Positions 21,801 to 27,887 of a stretch of 64,000 nt of DNA are shown here, in pieces. Location: the NCBI RefSeq assembly GCF_001522585.2, contig NZ_CP013374.1:682001-746000 (forward strand), given 5' to 3'. This stretch comes from Burkholderia sp. NRF60-BP8 (GTDB taxonomy: Bacteria > Pseudomonadota > Gammaproteobacteria > Burkholderiales > Burkholderiaceae). A model generated the notes under the pieces. The model saw only the letters and a program-made list of their open reading frames with translations. It was not told the DNA's origin and searched no databases. The position numbers and the translations under genes were made by a program. Position 1 is the first letter of the stretch. Every line of letters starts with the position of its first letter.

Positions 21801-23577
21801 GGAGTTTTTTCGCGTCGAGCGCGGTCTGGCCGGTCGCGGTGGTCGGCACGGACGTGTTCGAGCCGGGCGGCTGCAGCACGAACGACGGATTCGTGAACAG
21901 CGTCGTGGGCGGCAGCGACGTCGACAGCGCGCTGGGCGGCGTCGACGTGCTCAGCGACGACGTCGGCGTCTGCGTCGTCGATGGCGCCGGCGTGCTCGAG
22001 GTGCTCGATGTGCTCGGCACCGACGTGCTCAGCGACGGCGACGGTTGCGCCGACGGGGACGGCGGCGTTGCGGACGGCGGCGGATTCGTCGACAGCGTCG
22101 GCGTCGGGTTCTGCAGCACGAACGGCACCTTCGGCTTGAGCTGCGCATCGATTTGCGCGCCGGCGTCGTCGTACTGCTGCGCGAGCGTCTGACCGTACGC
22201 GACGACGAATCCGTCGTGCGCGAGGCTGGCCTTCTGCTTCGCCTGCGCGAGCGCATCGGACGCGGCGGCGAGGTCGGTATCGACGGTCGGATGCGGATCG
22301 AGCGAGTGCGGATTCGCGGTATGCCAGTCGTCGGACGCCGATTTCGCGGCGTCGTACTTGCCTTGCAAGTCGTCGACGCTCAACTGCGCGCCGAGCATCT
22401 GCATGTAGCTGCCGCTCGTGTTCGCCTGCGTGGTCGCGCGATCGAGCGCGGCCTTGTCGTCTTTCGCCGCGCCGGGCGTCGAGCCGATCAGGCACGCGCT
22501 GTCGGCGTCGTACTTCTGCTGCAGCGTCGTGACCTGCTGCGCGTCGAGCGACGCCGCATAGGCCGCGTTCGAGTAATTGGCGATCTTCGCGGCCTGCGCG
22601 ATATCGGCCTGAACGGCGTGCATGTCGACGTTGCCGTTCGCATCGGCCGGCGGCGGATCGGGCAGATCGACCTGCAACTGCAGCGGTGCGAGCGCATCGT
22701 TCAGCTTGCCGACGCCGGTGTCGATCGCGTCCTTGTACGCGGGATCGGCCATGTACGACTGGAACTGCTTGTAGGCGAGATTCGCATTGCTGACGTCTGC
22801 CCAGTACTTCGCCTGAGCCGTTACCGCGCTCGAGGTCGCCGATTGCCAGTCGTCGTAGGCCTGGACCTGGGCGGGCGTCTTGCAATCGCCCTGCTGCGGG
22901 ACGAAGTTCGGATTCGCCTTCGTCTGGTCGGGGAACAGCTTTTGCAGCGCGGCGAGCTTCGCATCGGCCTGCTGTTGCGCGGGCCCCTCGATTTTGTCGT
23001 TCGTCGGGTCGGCGCTGTACTGGTCGGCTTTCGCCTGCTCGCCGTACAGAATCCGGTAGCCGGCGTCGGTCGTCACGTCGAGCTCGCGTTGCGCGGTGTC
23101 GGCCGCATCGTGCGCCTTCGCGTAGTTGTCGCGTGCGGCCTTGCGCTCGTCGGGCGTCGCATCGGGGTCGCGGTTCGTCATCCGCAGCACGCCCTGCGCG
23201 CCTTGCAGCGCCTGCTGCGCGTGGTCGTACCTGGTCTGCGCGTCCTGGATCACACCCTGGACGGCGCGCGTCGTGTCGTTGTCGACCGTGATCTCGGGCG
23301 GCGCCACGCGATATTGATCGGCCATGCTCTGGAGCAGGGCGGTGGCCGACGCGATTTCGGGGTTGGTCGGCTTGGACGGATCGGTGCCGAGATCGGCCTG
23401 CACCGGGATCGGCGGCGTGGTGGTCGGGGTGACCGGATTGGCCGGGCCGTTGTTCGGGCCGTCGTTGGACGTACCGTCCGCATTGCGCGGCGGTTTCGGG
23501 GCGAGGTCGGGGTCCAGCGTCTGCGACAGGAAACGCTGCCAGTTCAACCCCAAACCCATTCCGTCGATGGACAACAT
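9859..23577 (-). CDS. Giant 4572-residue multidomain protein with repeated zincin and kinase-like modules and C-terminal LysM
   Basis: One uninterrupted 13.7-kb reading frame; GGGAG lies upstream of the ATG. There is no signal peptide. Layout by residue: ~60-480 Ala/Gln-rich helices; ~483-578 Ser/Thr/Pro linker; helices; ~920-1100 hydrophobic Gly/Ala region (loosely recalls DUF4781); low-complexity to ~1390. Then comes a repeated unit: an 'LAN.WQRPVY.PD' segment (~1456, ~1970, ~2565); a kinase-like segment with a glycine loop (FLGAG at 2055 and 2644) and DFQG…FSDP or DFEG…FSDP ending at Asp2187 and Asp2768; and a zincin with HEAKH 1727, HEAGH 2322 and HEVGH 2902, each followed by an EARAQ.NAF helix. 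~3535-3577 is Lys/Pro-rich, ~3680-3990 is possibly barrel-like, ~4118-4430 has hydrophobic helices, then a Pro/Thr linker and LysM (~4502-4572). I infer a secreted or surface effector-like protein; function unknown. Confidence 0.9.
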   Translation of the reverse strand: MLSIDGMGLGLNWQRFLSQTLDPDLAPKPPRNADGTSNDGPNNGPANPVTPTTTPPIPVQADLGTDPSKPTNPEIASATALLQSMADQYRVAPPEITVDNDTTRAVQGVIQDAQTRYDHAQQALQGAQGVLRMTNRDPDATPDERKAARDNYAKAHDAADTAQRELDVTTDAGYRILYGEQAKADQYSADPTNDKIEGPAQQQADAKLAALQKLFPDQTKANPNFVPQQGDCKTPAQVQAYDDWQSATSSAVTAQAKYWADVSNANLAYKQFQSYMADPAYKDAIDTGVGKLNDALAPLQLQVDLPDPPPADANGNVDMHAVQADIAQAAKIANYSNAAYAASLDAQQVTTLQQKYDADSACLIGSTPGAAKDDKAALDRATTQANTSGSYMQMLGAQLSVDDLQGKYDAAKSASDDWHTANPHSLDPHPTVDTDLAAASDALAQAKQKASLAHDGFVVAYGQTLAQQYDDAGAQIDAQLKPKVPFVLQNPTPTLSTNPPPSATPPSPSAQPSPSLSTSVPSTSSTSSTPAPSTTQTPTSSLSTSTPPSALSTSLPPTTLFTNPSFVLQPPGSNTSVPTTATGQTALDAKKLHVVAGALRAADGRLSNTFNDAAAKFQLANAKAQQGVLKGKLADMQKTYDDWYANNPTPVRMREVNGDEIPMRTPLRPNPYQDQLDQARNALQQADATVNKLQLLTEMSHQQVLLDQFDASLAENLRNPQSQDDKDAYSKALDGFFRAHQGELSQSLLDQAGASTNKAATIHFGKLTDNEQRNLIGTAIGLPPDVQPSSDTGTPTAPVNDDTVRYTDKDKLDTIDKVRGEILKLGGGSGTQVNVLPLIYSDKTAGMVTSALFKVTDSKGHVQYVDDTSAHYDNVGDYLDNNQLASSGTLDLVTGYDDNGHAQFQQKAAHHDDWFDSALNTLTGGKVNLGMMGLGLLMEGAGVLLDATGVGAFAGGALNFAGAVMMDTAIGSSMTKSALDIGSRLEHNQSVNPFTDAGARGDWLNLVPMGAAGAAKFAGSEVFGKTITALTGSAKAARVTTAIVRGTSLATGIGAAGETFGEAYVDFKNGNSEKGWEDLKSGFTNVALMGAGGVRDRVVNATVRVTGRPVVARSAGGERISIDGQQLQKILTRNEPSQLAFGATRASLDGVDVKVAKDGTLMAGDKVLTYDNMPVRVLDSLNNKDLNNLPRGTSVILGENGELSIVKLTGKTWTEGTKIDSVTETGDRLSFGSDGEIVAPSKLVAKTPAPARSDPRQPASDAAPPADSAPRTTPADEAAARATEANDTATATTTASARNAQHTSEARTARDEEQQETRASDSHVAAQNRRSSDLRAENDPAVARAPGAPGAGALEEPASVAPRTPVRVIDLTDADPASRPATLDPAGVSVPRGPSVEALDYGEHTLFIVRNGEDPAAATPEAARPRAAGALPADVAEPIVVIADAADAHVAPELANRWQRPVFAAAPDALHTDGTLRADAPLTRYLPAPDAAAAGGRVVGTNAQAAHSDAAGVVETDPPAANPEAPAARRAPPPANDDTVVVLATARRNAADPETHAALPQPPARGARALDGAFSAPNRIVVLVKPAERSASQAANDARDASRPPKPARDASRPPKPARDARADNHALPAAAHPETTEAPPDPALAGPGLFTRLQMRFGGAPLPDAVHALAQQSDTLTQQLRMLSDAGWRVSLGKRGGGSRIDPKRRRVTIDGGLHDSGSITYTLAHEAKHAVEAIDGTLDSLDYSGRSRFTRKALEAEARAQINAFEARYEIDLAGGGDIAANTTLPDALQHEADRWTPSSDYAGTVARLADAFADAPVSGRRGETYQAFYDGIWDKQKRDGGAPRRMPAPHTTESAGGGAHLPRTLEEQVQWSLAHAEAISPFAERGRNEPRQMTLRFLDERSSSGIDEPVTIVRGRTDATGQLLDAHGRPARHVDFSIAHFLAGTSTSAGSGYALVLAADNGHAAAAWLTNTWQRPVYVPDGGTIRAFDAAMGDPGSMHTQARFDYAPTWTRYAPSPRERIDYGELAVDANGLHVAGDPSRRLDPQALIGPFLGAGIEKSVFELGKRNAIGLYDVDPARPRDGQLANHYDALDTERNGLDLLRRYGMRTLTIDGPFSVGNRIGILYHPLAELSSRAVSLGALPSRVTHESMRQLAAMREIVERDGLVFDFQGVFDAHGDFYFSDPATVFRTDDREEIDATLEEIDNVIAPLERGIDNGSIALAHPAIAESLPEGAFVQKPSLFTRIRMWFGGAPLPDAAYALADQSSLLADQMRLLKSDGWQIVWGRAGRGSRTDVDERRIVIDGGLRGTGTLVYTLAHEAGHAADVSNDRLGLDTSSPEAYVQSTLLAEARAQANAFAVRKQILESTGVDIAEHAVLPEEIAREADHVMPGDEAGLARLADAFGNAPVSGRDGERYGAFYGRAWDRQQQSGSASPSMPAPHTTESSGAGGGARLPRTLDEQAQWSLAHADRASPFPRRWFGGGSPKLSFSRNGPVSYANGEPLTLVHARTDAAGGLLDARGRPATPVDYSIDHRHAFTPARAGAPIVLAGEGGAAHAAWLANLWQRTIYVPDSGTVRTLGEPRSDGTQRMQFGGPGAWTRYTPSPRERIDAGALAVDEHGLHVAGDPSRRVDPDALLGPFLGAGTAKAVFELGKRNAIGVFDASGDKARTMLAHEKRGLDQLTQLGMRTVTVDGPFTYHGRVAVLYSPLAELGSLDVMHGILPKRVTRESMRQLAAMRELATRHGLSFDFEGLFDASGEFYFSDPSVLIPHPDPATNRTPGMIDVVIQPLERGIASGHVELAHPVISESLPDGAFVQKPSLFTRIRMWFGGAPLPDAAYALADRSSLLADQLRLLNPGRWEIVQGRAGAGSKVDAEQRRIVIDGGLRSAGTIVYVLAHEVGHAVDVATNRLDLDTSSPDAYAESALRAEARAQANAFAVRKQILASTGIDIAEHAVLPDEIAREADHVMPGDAAGLARLADAFGNARTSLPGNPVYRALYRAQAEQALRDGEAGRTGTAPRTMPSMMMWPVPDPSSFLPAAPTRTPEARAADWLDAHGKRDLKRIDGTQLADIRDLAQYAGPNAHVLIAKHVDRPADDGTHPQPEFVASLTTDAHGQPGQVESADPGGTPSHDLRDALYPGTRPRKRGGSETPHEARAKFDFYLSPVSLDELRQFGGAAKVEAVDSKRVWHAEPSGDAPAQDVVEQIGELAAAPQFKRPKAAAKVADDSTTIFAVDRKTGKVLGYAVPKQDGSGWTYHEKTSVGDASIGEQDLGAAFRRRARGLPDGRRGVVFVPSSLPESAVSRYGGFEPAERALPIAEQKPPPMKTSDRVQRRLGKIQSRGKPPAGATPLANRWVAPNLLPKSADDVHDFSGANTLHLRRVIDLGQVGPEYFIYVYGTEGALIDTLHQPDGILATRDGTLQWFDDAAHFADKSKPGIDLDKTKIGGGPDGSDRHFLVTRLDPAEFDARTQPTQVAAYALKQAELDKQLRKAAAESSAPFGELESRIAAELTAAKNRQAILAGDPASGTASASPSAKPKKPARGKGKKGKQNAPAAPAPAASPAPQAAPAGKPFSIKTYQPGLTSATVAEWILRFGKAKVDHWFPEHERVKAFAGHTGKPLDLGTTRQVMMADSVMMKALGIPLRLARDASSMPWRGPLSRPDHAANVVSRHAKRAITYLSIARAADRHALQAYARAKPEIQDRLALMARGFTLRDDPAEMLALVKRYGGAMPVVSVAVDPYSLAAALGRKHDPAFIRRVRELGKLDNAQFDEANARIDIDGTGRHLELDDLGHLYKWLDAASEGGFVLRLETAPSRALVSAEDQRTLAGTNDAYHDYVRTFDALETWAREHTGATAPHVMVTFHGWDAVLEPAPGDGHLKLVEAVLDRKELDWVHLGLSYATHGSDFVANQDLTAALARKLVEYKLHAPDKLARLHGADALTRVFERVGAQTLANQHQVLFAEVERVGLANGLKPDQLAQLRADLYEGHTTALMDRARQATITYAKENYWNTADPANRAEERARDAGDRWLSRYGRPDTARKIDAHANPNASSTAFWRAVAADPKLAIDETKPVIVNRDIAAQPSHQRGNPQEAALAQLNALRVHRPSFGKRDWAWSLGFGGTVAGASSLVALNVFNGMTVMSSDALTHANTALFVGARAGRVFGAMHQGAVQSLQSGDPRAVHDVLDRLQRSLAQQLTAPVHGYNPARLEQLDLLTNETRVKASHFVEMHRQGLIGFDDAAAQIKELSADLLANMQGMVGGTSLTQLHHGNSRRFLGLVGRGSAIVGYSGTIAVGVHGLMTAPTVAGALTTASAGLAATYSGLVYAVSAHRVNADKRSRVVRLIDSTSDFVGVASGIAGTIAQYDKGHYGLAATAATSTAMLLGARLNTHFPNATRWVKKYPTALILVPIGIWGFTQLQSLFFGPPSGGSGSSPHKPQTTPASPSPSHQPPQPSAGTPTTGLAPGTTATQPPGTGTTGNTAPAQPSAPPSQAAQPYIVVAGDSLWVIADAHRQSLLDAAHVSPDDRKAMTRDQQDARALNEILQLNSGLASAPNVLRVGQSINVG
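15061..15120. repeat. 60-bp direct repeat, copy 1 (inside the giant gene)
   Basis: This 60-base block is identical to 16801-16860, exactly 1740 bases (580 codons) away. It encodes the LFTRIRMWFGGAPLPDAAYA segment that opens each zincin unit. It is the best-conserved part of a longer, roughly 1.74-kb repeat whose flanks have diverged. Confidence 0.95.
16801..16860. repeat. 60-bp direct repeat, copy 2 (inside the giant gene)
   Basis: Identical to 15061-15120. A more diverged third relative lies near 18590-18640, encoding LFTRLQMRFGGAPLPDAVHA. Confidence 0.95.
18715..18785. repeat. 30-bp tandem repeat (about 2.3 copies)
   Basis: Two perfect consecutive 30-base units (18721-18750 and 18751-18780) with partial matches on each side encode DASRPPKPAR repeated in frame in the linker before the first zincin unit, about residues 1598-1621. 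The unit length is a multiple of three, so copy number could vary without frameshift. Confidence 0.92.
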
Positions 23578-24371
23578 GCAAGGCTCCCGTCAGGCGCGGC
23601 CGTACGCAAGATGCACGCCGCCGGCGCCGCATGGCGCGATTTCGAGTGTACGGAAGCGGTCGGAGCGGGCACGGACGCGATTCGTAGCGCGCGACGAGCG
23701 GGAACGGGTCGGTCCGGGGATCGCTACGAGAAGCGATCATGTCCTGATAAGTGCGCTATGCAGAAGGCGGGGAGATGAGGCGGCTTGCGCATCGATTCGG
23801 TCTGGGCCCGGTGTTACAGCTGGCTTTCGGTGATGGCGTGCGCCTTACTTTCTGCTTTCGGTTTTATGATAAGGTGTGCGAAGTAATTTGCGGCGGTGGA
23901 CGGGGCGGGTAGGAGTAGGCAGTGCGGTATGCCCTGCATCGAGACGAGGAGTTCGGGCGACACGAGTTTGGAGAGCGGATATTGGCGCGCGAGGAACAGG
24001 GGCCGGTACGGCGGGTGATGCACTTTTTTGTGGTGGATCGGTGTTGTCGGATGAATTGCACCGATATCCGATGGGAGAGGCCGGCTGCTGGCTGGAGCAG
24101 TCGGTCGACGTGTAATCGGCAGAGTTCGACGTGTTAGCGGGGGACGCGACCAATCGGGCTGGGGAAAGAGGCGGCTCCTTCACTTCGCGTAGCACCATCG
24201 GAAAATTGTTACGTGACAACTTCGCACCATCACGGTCGGTGACTTTATATACTGAATTTTTCGGCCCCATCACCGGGGCGAATCTCCGATTCGCGTATCC
24301 CCAAATACGGGTCCAGCAGCCCGATCGGCAAGCCCATCGCTCAACCACCCGCAAGCATTCGGCAAAACGCC
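23578..24371. other. Gene-poor interval between the giant gene and the toxin-antitoxin pair
   Basis: About 790 bases with no reading frame I would call a gene; the short frames present lack a ribosome site, family resemblance or typical codon use. Composition is uneven, with AT-rich patches near 23820-23900 and 24190-24270. An imperfect palindrome TTGTTACGTGACAA (24206-24219) is a possible operator. Promoters for the giant gene (minus strand) must lie here, but I cannot place one with confidence. Confidence 0.5.
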
Positions 24372-24377
24372 TATAAT
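24372..24377 (+). promoter_or_regulatory. Candidate -10 box of the Xre/RES toxin-antitoxin operon
   Basis: A perfect TATAAT lies 33 bases before the antitoxin ATG. There is no good -35 at 16-18 bases, so the promoter may depend on its surroundings or be autoregulated, as is usual for toxin-antitoxin operons. Confidence 0.6.
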
Positions 24378-24409
24378 GATTGGGCAAATTGCCGTAGAGA
24401 GGTCAGGTC

Positions 24410-24865
24410 ATGAGCACCATCGCTTTTCATCCTTCGGGCGTCGCTCATCCGCGTCAGGCCGAATTCACGATTCTCGAGCAGCTGCTCGCGATCCGCGTCC
24501 GGTCGGGCGCCGATCTGGCCGAGCTGGCGAGCGCGCGCGTCGACGTGTCGGTGATCGACCGACTGTCCGAGCGCGGGCTGAAATCGGACGAGCTGGCCTT
24601 CATCATTCCGCGCCGCACGCTGAGTCATCGTCGCCAGGCGCACGAACGCCTGTCGCCGGAAGAGTCGGACAAGGCGATCCGCCTCGCGCGCATCGTCGCG
24701 CAGGCGGCGGCCACGTTCGGCGACCAGGACAAGGCGATGGCGTGGCTGCGCAACGGGCTCCAGCGCTTCGGCGGCCGCACGTCGCTCGACATGGCGAGCA
24801 CCGAGCATGGTGCGCGGCTCGTCGAAGAGGCCCTCACGCAGATCGACGAGGGGTACTTCGCTTGA
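24410..24865 (+). CDS. Antitoxin, Xre/MbcA/ParS (DUF2384) family
   Basis: Protein of 151 aa; GAGAGGTCAGGTC precedes the ATG. Residues ~20-85 resemble the degenerate Xre-type helix-turn-helix of RES antitoxins (…VSVIDRLSERGLKSDELAFIIPRRTLSHRR…). Residues ~90-150 form the toxin-binding MbcA/ParS/Xre C-terminal domain, with the diagnostic helix ATFGDQDKAMAWLRNGLQRFGGRTSLDMASTEHGARLVEE split over two segments. Such proteins neutralise the RES NAD-degrading toxin and repress their own operon. The toxin gene overlaps its stop codon. Confidence 0.92.
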   Translation: MSTIAFHPSGVAHPRQAEFTILEQLLAIRVRSGADLAELASARVDVSVIDRLSERGLKSDELAFIIPRRTLSHRRQAHERLSPEESDKAIRLARIVAQAAATFGDQDKAMAWLRNGLQRFGGRTSLDMASTEHGARLVEEALTQIDEGYFA

Positions 24866-25341
24866 CGACGCTGTGGCGGATCAGCAATTACGCCGATCTG
24901 AAAGGCACTGGCGGATTGCGGGCCGGCGGCCGTTGGCATTTCGCCGGGCAGCCCGTCGTGTATCTCGCCGAGCATCCGGCGCTCGCGTTGCTCGAGACGC
25001 TGGTTCATTTCGAAATCGCCACCGTCGCGCAATTGCCGAGCGGATACCAGTTGCTGCGTATCGAAGTACCCGATTCGGTGGATGTTGCCGAAATCGCCGA
25101 AGGCGATGCACCGGAGGACTGGCGAACGAACGTCGACTGGACCCGCAGCGCCGGCACCGAGTGGCTGCACACGCAGCCGAGCGCGCTGCTGCGCGTGCCG
25201 AGCGTCGTCGTGCCGCATGCCCATAACTTCCTGTTGAATCCGCTGCATCCGGCCGCGTCCGACATCCGCGTCGCGGAAGTGATGCAAGCGCCGTACGACA
25301 CGCGGATTCTGCGGCTGGTCCAGTCGAAGCCGGGCGAATAG
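24862..25341 (+). CDS. RES-domain toxin (NAD-degrading)
   Basis: Protein of 159 aa beginning with TTG, which overlaps the antitoxin's TGA (TTGA), an arrangement that couples translation. It starts MTTLWRISNYADLKGTGG and carries the RES core: arginines in the WRIS and AGGRWH motifs, glutamate in LLETLVHFE, and the Ser-containing segment near PSALLRVPSVVVPHAHNFLLNP. RES toxins deplete NAD+ and arrest growth until bound by their Xre partner. The length is normal and all three name-giving residues appear to be present, so the pair looks functional. Confidence 0.92.
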   Translation: MTTLWRISNYADLKGTGGLRAGGRWHFAGQPVVYLAEHPALALLETLVHFEIATVAQLPSGYQLLRIEVPDSVDVAEIAEGDAPEDWRTNVDWTRSAGTEWLHTQPSALLRVPSVVVPHAHNFLLNPLHPAASDIRVAEVMQAPYDTRILRLVQSKPGE

Positions 25342-25380
25342 CGAACCGGCAGGCGTACGGTCCGCGCCGGCGGCGCGCGT

Positions 25381-26313
25381 TCAGCGCTCGTGGGCGGCGC
25401 GATTCGCGGCCGCATCGGGCGACAGCGTTTGCCGAATGCGCGTGACCGTTCGCATGCTGGCGAGACCGAGCATCGCGGTGACGTCGGCATGCGCGTGGCC
25501 CGCGAGCAGCTGGCGGCGCGCATACGTATTGCGCAGCACGCGCGGGCTCATGTCCGCTGCATGAAAGCCGATCGCGTTCAGCGCGTCGCGCACGACGAGC
25601 AGCAGGAACATGTCGTTCATTGCGCCCCCGCGCGGCGCGGGAAACAGCAGCGCCGACGGCCGCAGCTCCGAGCGCGCACGCCATGCGGCGAGCGGCGCCA
25701 CCGCGAACGCGGCGAGCTCGATCCGGCGCGCCGGCCGCGCGCGATCGCGCGGCACCGACAACACCGCCGGCCGCGCGTCGAGATCGGGCGCATTGCCCGT
25801 CGCCGCGCGAATTTCGGCCGACGTGATGCCGCTCGCGAGCAGCAGCGCGACGATCGCGCGATTCCGGCAGTCGGCCGGCGTGTCGTCCGCGCGAGGCTGT
25901 ACGTGGCGTTGCAGCGCCGTGTCGGCATCGGGCGGCAGGTAGCACGGCTCGGGCTCGCCGTCCGGCCAGGCGAGATCGCGTGTCGATCGGCCGGCCGGAT
26001 GAATCGTCCGCACACCGGCGTCGACCAGATGCCGGCCCAGTCGGTCGATCAGCTTCGCATAACGCACGCGTGTCGACGTGCCGGGCGCGCAGGTGCGGTC
26101 GAGTTCCGCGAGGAAGGCCGCGACGTGGTCGGGCCCGAACGTGGCGAGCGATACGCGCTGTGCGCTCAGGTGGCGCAGGAATCGCTCGAACATCGCGACA
26201 TGCTGCACGACCGAACGCGGCGCGAACGGCCGGCGGCCGGCGCCGATCGCGGCGGTTTCCTGCCAGACGCGAAACGCGCCGACGGGGTCGTGAATCCAGC
26301 GATCCGTGTCCAT
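25381..26313 (-). CDS. Tyrosine recombinase/phage integrase-like protein, catalytically degenerate
   Basis: Protein of 310 aa; start at the ATG giving MDTDRWIHDPVGAF. The N-terminal ~110 residues resemble the SAM-like core-binding domain of tyrosine recombinases. The C-terminal domain keeps the fold pattern, but aligning the usual catalytic boxes by eye leaves only one of five residues: Arg I is Thr164 (SGITSAEI), the box II His is Arg258, Arg II is retained as Arg261 (LRNTYARR), the LGH His is Leu284, and the nucleophilic Tyr position is Ile293. It is probably not a working recombinase. It may be a domesticated DNA-binding protein or a decayed integrase. No att repeats were identified. Confidence 0.75.
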   Translation of the reverse strand: MDTDRWIHDPVGAFRVWQETAAIGAGRRPFAPRSVVQHVAMFERFLRHLSAQRVSLATFGPDHVAAFLAELDRTCAPGTSTRVRYAKLIDRLGRHLVDAGVRTIHPAGRSTRDLAWPDGEPEPCYLPPDADTALQRHVQPRADDTPADCRNRAIVALLLASGITSAEIRAATGNAPDLDARPAVLSVPRDRARPARRIELAAFAVAPLAAWRARSELRPSALLFPAPRGGAMNDMFLLLVVRDALNAIGFHAADMSPRVLRNTYARRQLLAGHAHADVTAMLGLASMRTVTRIRQTLSPDAAANRAAHER

Positions 26314-26473
26314 TCCCGCTTTATAGCCGGACGCGGTGACGCCGGCAATCGTCCCGATGTCCGGTCGGCCGGCGCGTCGGTGCACCAACGCGTGTCGTCG
26401 ACGCCGTCGTTGTCCATCGTCAGTAGACGAGCACGAGCAGCAGCGTCGCGCCGCGTGAGCGTGCCGCTTGCCT

Positions 26474-27829
26474 TCATGCGTCGCGCGCAGGCGCCGCAGC
26501 TGCCGCCGCGTGCGCTTGTCCGCCCAGCCGCGCGAGCGCGGCGAACGCCAGTTGCGTCGCGATGGCCGCGAGCGTGCCGGCCGCCATGCCGTTGCCGAGC
26601 ACGATCTGCACGGGCGCGCCGAAATGGCGATACAGGTTCGGCACCAGGATCGGCGCGAGGCCGACCACCAGGGCGGCCGCGAGCGTGTACTGGTTCGCGC
26701 GCGCGTGCAGGTCGACGCTCGCGAGCAGCCGAATGCCCATCACGCCGATCATCGCGAATACAACCAGCGCGGTGCCGCCGACGACGGCGGCCGGAATCGC
26801 ATACGCGAGCCGCGCGAGCGGCGCGAACAGCGCGATGACGAGCAGGATCGCGCCGGCGGCCGCCGTCACGTAGCGCGAGCGTACGCCGGTCGTCTGCACG
26901 ACGCCGATGTTCTCGGCGCTCGTCACGATCAGCGGCGTGCCGAACAGCGCGCCGGCCAGCGATGCGAGCGCGTCGCCGCGTATCGTCTTCGGCACGTCGC
27001 GCCGGAGCGCGATCGCCTTGCCGCACGTTTCGCCGACGGCGACCGTCTGCGCGGTGGCCTCGGCCATCGAGACCGCGGTGAAAATCAGCAGCGGCAGCGC
27101 AGCCAGCACGTCGAAACGCGGCATCCCGAACGGCAGCCACGCCGGATGCGTGAACAGCGGGCCGTGCCATACGTCGCCGAGCGCCGGCATCGCGCCGAGC
27201 GCCCAGCCGAGCGTCGCGCCGGCCATCAGCCCGATCAGCACCGCGAGGCGTCCGGCCGTGCCGCGGAATGCGCCGGCGACGACGACGGTGGCGACGATCG
27301 TCGCCAGCGCGAGCCCGAGCGAGCGCGGCTGCGCGAAGTCGGCCGAACCGGGCTGGCCGACGACGATCGTCGCGTAGATCCGGATCAGGTTGATCGATAC
27401 GAGCAACAACATCGCGCCGACGACGATGCGCGGAAAGAGCCGCAGGCAGCGCGTGAAGACGGGCAGCAGCACCCAGTAGAACGCGCTGGCGAGCAGCGCC
27501 GCGCCGGCCGCGGTCGGCAGGCCCGCTTGCGCGGCGATGCCCGCGAACAGCATCGTCGGTGCGCCGCCGGGCACCATCACGAACGGCATGCGCGCACCGA
27601 TCGGGCCGACACCGAGCGATTGCACGAGCGTGCCGATACCGCACGCGAAGAACGTCGCGCCGATCAGCTGGACCGTCAGGTCGGCCGGCAGCGCGAGCGT
27701 TTTCGCGATCAGGAACACGGCGGTGATCGGCGACGCGGCCATCGACAGTACGTGCTGCAGCCCGAACAGCGCGAGCTGCCACGCGGGCAGCCGGGCATCG
27801 ACGGGCAGGGAGATCGGATCGTGCGACAC
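26474..27829 (-). CDS. NCS2 (NAT) family nucleobase permease
   Basis: Inner-membrane transporter of 451 aa with about 14 hydrophobic segments. The conserved Gln-His in TM1 (GLQHVLSM) and the NAT signature (SAENIGVVQTTGVRSR) are visible. The Q.TG form of the signature is closer to xanthine/uric-acid type carriers than to uracil UraA, so a purine base is the better guess. It is followed on the same strand by nothing closer than the recombinase-like gene, and is 58 bases downstream of the arylsulfotransferase-like gene, with which it probably forms an operon. Confidence 0.85.
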   Translation of the reverse strand: MSHDPISLPVDARLPAWQLALFGLQHVLSMAASPITAVFLIAKTLALPADLTVQLIGATFFACGIGTLVQSLGVGPIGARMPFVMVPGGAPTMLFAGIAAQAGLPTAAGAALLASAFYWVLLPVFTRCLRLFPRIVVGAMLLLVSINLIRIYATIVVGQPGSADFAQPRSLGLALATIVATVVVAGAFRGTAGRLAVLIGLMAGATLGWALGAMPALGDVWHGPLFTHPAWLPFGMPRFDVLAALPLLIFTAVSMAEATAQTVAVGETCGKAIALRRDVPKTIRGDALASLAGALFGTPLIVTSAENIGVVQTTGVRSRYVTAAAGAILLVIALFAPLARLAYAIPAAVVGGTALVVFAMIGVMGIRLLASVDLHARANQYTLAAALVVGLAPILVPNLYRHFGAPVQIVLGNGMAAGTLAAIATQLAFAALARLGGQAHAAAAAAPARDA

Positions 27830-27887
27830 GGCAGGCCCCTCGGAAGCGAACGGCGACGATGGCCGGAAACCGGCGGTGAACGGAAGC

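Noticed and set aside
25342..26473. Integrated element with att sites around the recombinase-like gene
   Set aside because: No flanking direct repeats or tRNA target were visible, and no other phage or transposon gene is present.
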